Below are positions 5,850-6,693 of a DNA stretch of 6,693 nucleotides, in pieces. Location: the NCBI GenBank assembly GCA_028819675.1, contig JAPPKT010000484.1, positions 1 through 6,693 on the forward strand. Direction: 5' to 3'. The notes under the pieces were generated by a model. The model was not told the DNA's origin. It saw nothing but the letters and a program-made list of their open reading frames with translations, and searched no databases. This stretch comes from Caldilineaceae bacterium. Its GTDB lineage: Bacteria; Chloroflexota; Anaerolineae; Caldilineales; Caldilineaceae. The stretch's first letter is position 1, and every line of letters begins with the position of its first letter. A program made the position numbers and the translations under genes.

Positions 5850-6693
5850 TAGAGCAGGGCACCATCTCGATCTTCTTGCCTCCAGTGCAGACCGGGCGAG
5901 TCGAATACGCCTTGTCTCCAGAGCGCGCCTGGCAGGTCGCCTTCGTGGACCATGTTGCGCAGAAGCTCGCTCTCCGACGCCCGGCGGATCTTAGTGAAAC
6001 CGTCCTCCTTGACCAGCCAGCGTATTTCGTCCAGTTCGGCGCCGTTCAGAATGTCGGGGGAATGGGTAGACACGAAAACCTGGCCGCCGCGCTGGGCGTA
6101 GTCGTGAAACTCTTCAACCAACTCCCGCATCAGAGCGGGATAGAGTTGATTCTCCGGTTCCTCGACGGCCAGCAGAGGGTGTGGATTGGGGTCGTAGAGT
6201 AGGACGAGATAGGCAAACATCTTGATCGTTCCGTCCGATACATTGGGGGCGATGAAGGGATCCTGGAAATTGCTATCCTGGAACCGAAGAACCAGCCTCC
6301 CGTCCTCGGTGGCCTTTGCTTCCACGTCACTCACTCCGGGGACGCGCTGGCGCATAGCCTGGAGTACTCTATTGAACTGCCGGGGATGGTTTTCGTAGAG
6401 GTACTTCGCCACCAACGCGACATTGTCGCCGCGAGAGGACAGATGCTCGGCGTAACCGAACTCTGCGCTTGGCCGCGCGTCGGCAATTTGGAAGTCGGAG
6501 ATGTGCCAATTCTCGATAAATTTGCGGAACTCCGAAACAATCGGAAACTCCTGGAGCTGGCCGAAGCTCTTAATTGCCAGTGTGCTGGGGTCATCAAGTT
6601 TGAACTTCCTCTTTTTCTGGTCTGCGTCTTTCGTAGCTGACACACCGTACTCGGACTCGTTCGTGATTACTTCGCCCTCTCCCCGGCGATTGT
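5849..6693 (-). CDS. AAA family ATPase, OLD/RecF-like (AAA_21 type), 5' end outside window
   Basis: This is the C-terminal 280 or so residues of an ABC/SMC-like ATPase. The frame stays open to the window edge. GTG at 6641-6643 is not taken as the start because the preceding in-frame residues (NRRGEGEV and on) read like family sequence, and the Walker A must lie upstream. Visible elements are a signature-like NVSDGTIKMFAY (SDG at 6230-6238), the Walker B with its following acidic residues in LLAVEEPENQLYP (EEPE at 6152-6163), and the switch motif VFVSTHSPDIL (STHSPD at 6053-6070). The order and the EPE-L-P form are typical of AAA_21/OLD-like proteins. The tail (about the last 70 residues) carries DEIRWLVKEDG and GVFDSPGLHWRQ. 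No TOPRIM domain is fused to it; that role appears to be supplied by the downstream DUF4276 gene. It is probably an ATP-driven sensor or loader in a defence module. Confidence 0.9.
   Translation of the reverse strand, partial: NRRGEGEVITNESEYGVSATKDADQKKRKFKLDDPSTLAIKSFGQLQEFPIVSEFRKFIENWHISDFQIADARPSAEFGYAEHLSSRGDNVALVAKYLYENHPRQFNRVLQAMRQRVPGVSDVEAKATEDGRLVLRFQDSNFQDPFIAPNVSDGTIKMFAYLVLLYDPNPHPLLAVEEPENQLYPALMRELVEEFHDYAQRGGQVFVSTHSPDILNGAELDEIRWLVKEDGFTKIRRASESELLRNMVHEGDLPGALWRQGVFDSPGLHWRQEDRDGALL

Overview
The window looks like a bacterial chromosome segment with moderately high G+C. It has Shine-Dalgarno-led genes, some GTG starts, and interspersed GC-rich repeats of the 'CGCGAAGG' type. 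The gene mix is a DppC-type ABC permease, TIM-barrel proteins resembling family 10 glycosylhydrolases, and a Gfo/Idh/MocA oxidoreductase. From general knowledge this combination fits Chloroflexota, Armatimonadota, Planctomycetota or Poribacteria-like lineages, but the sequence alone does not settle the phylum.

Left and centre (1-5201, plus strand): the 3' end of a dipeptide/oligosaccharide ABC permease, then a 195-base gap with a weak promoter candidate and one copy of a dispersed repeat. Next come two tandem paralogous genes (384-2069 and 2092-3756) for cytoplasmic beta-sandwich plus TIM-barrel proteins of glycoside-hydrolase type, 22 bases apart. A 389-base gap follows, holding four tandem imperfect units of the same repeat and then a unique leader. 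The Gfo/Idh/MocA NAD(P)-dependent oxidoreductase follows at 4146-5201. Together these suggest a carbohydrate uptake and processing locus: the transporter imports a glycoside, the barrel proteins may cleave or rearrange it, and the oxidoreductase may oxidise the sugar. The substrate is unknown.

Right (5277-6693, minus strand, convergent with the sugar locus): a tightly coupled two-gene operon. The upstream gene, cut by the window edge, is an OLD/RecF-like AAA (AAA_21-type) ATPase. The downstream gene is a DUF4276 protein with TOPRIM-like acidic motifs. They overlap by one base (TAGTG). The pairing resembles ATPase + TOPRIM anti-phage systems such as PARIS (AriA/AriB) and AbiL, and it is the best candidate here for an incompletely described system.

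No tRNA, rRNA, CRISPR array, transposase or integrase was seen.
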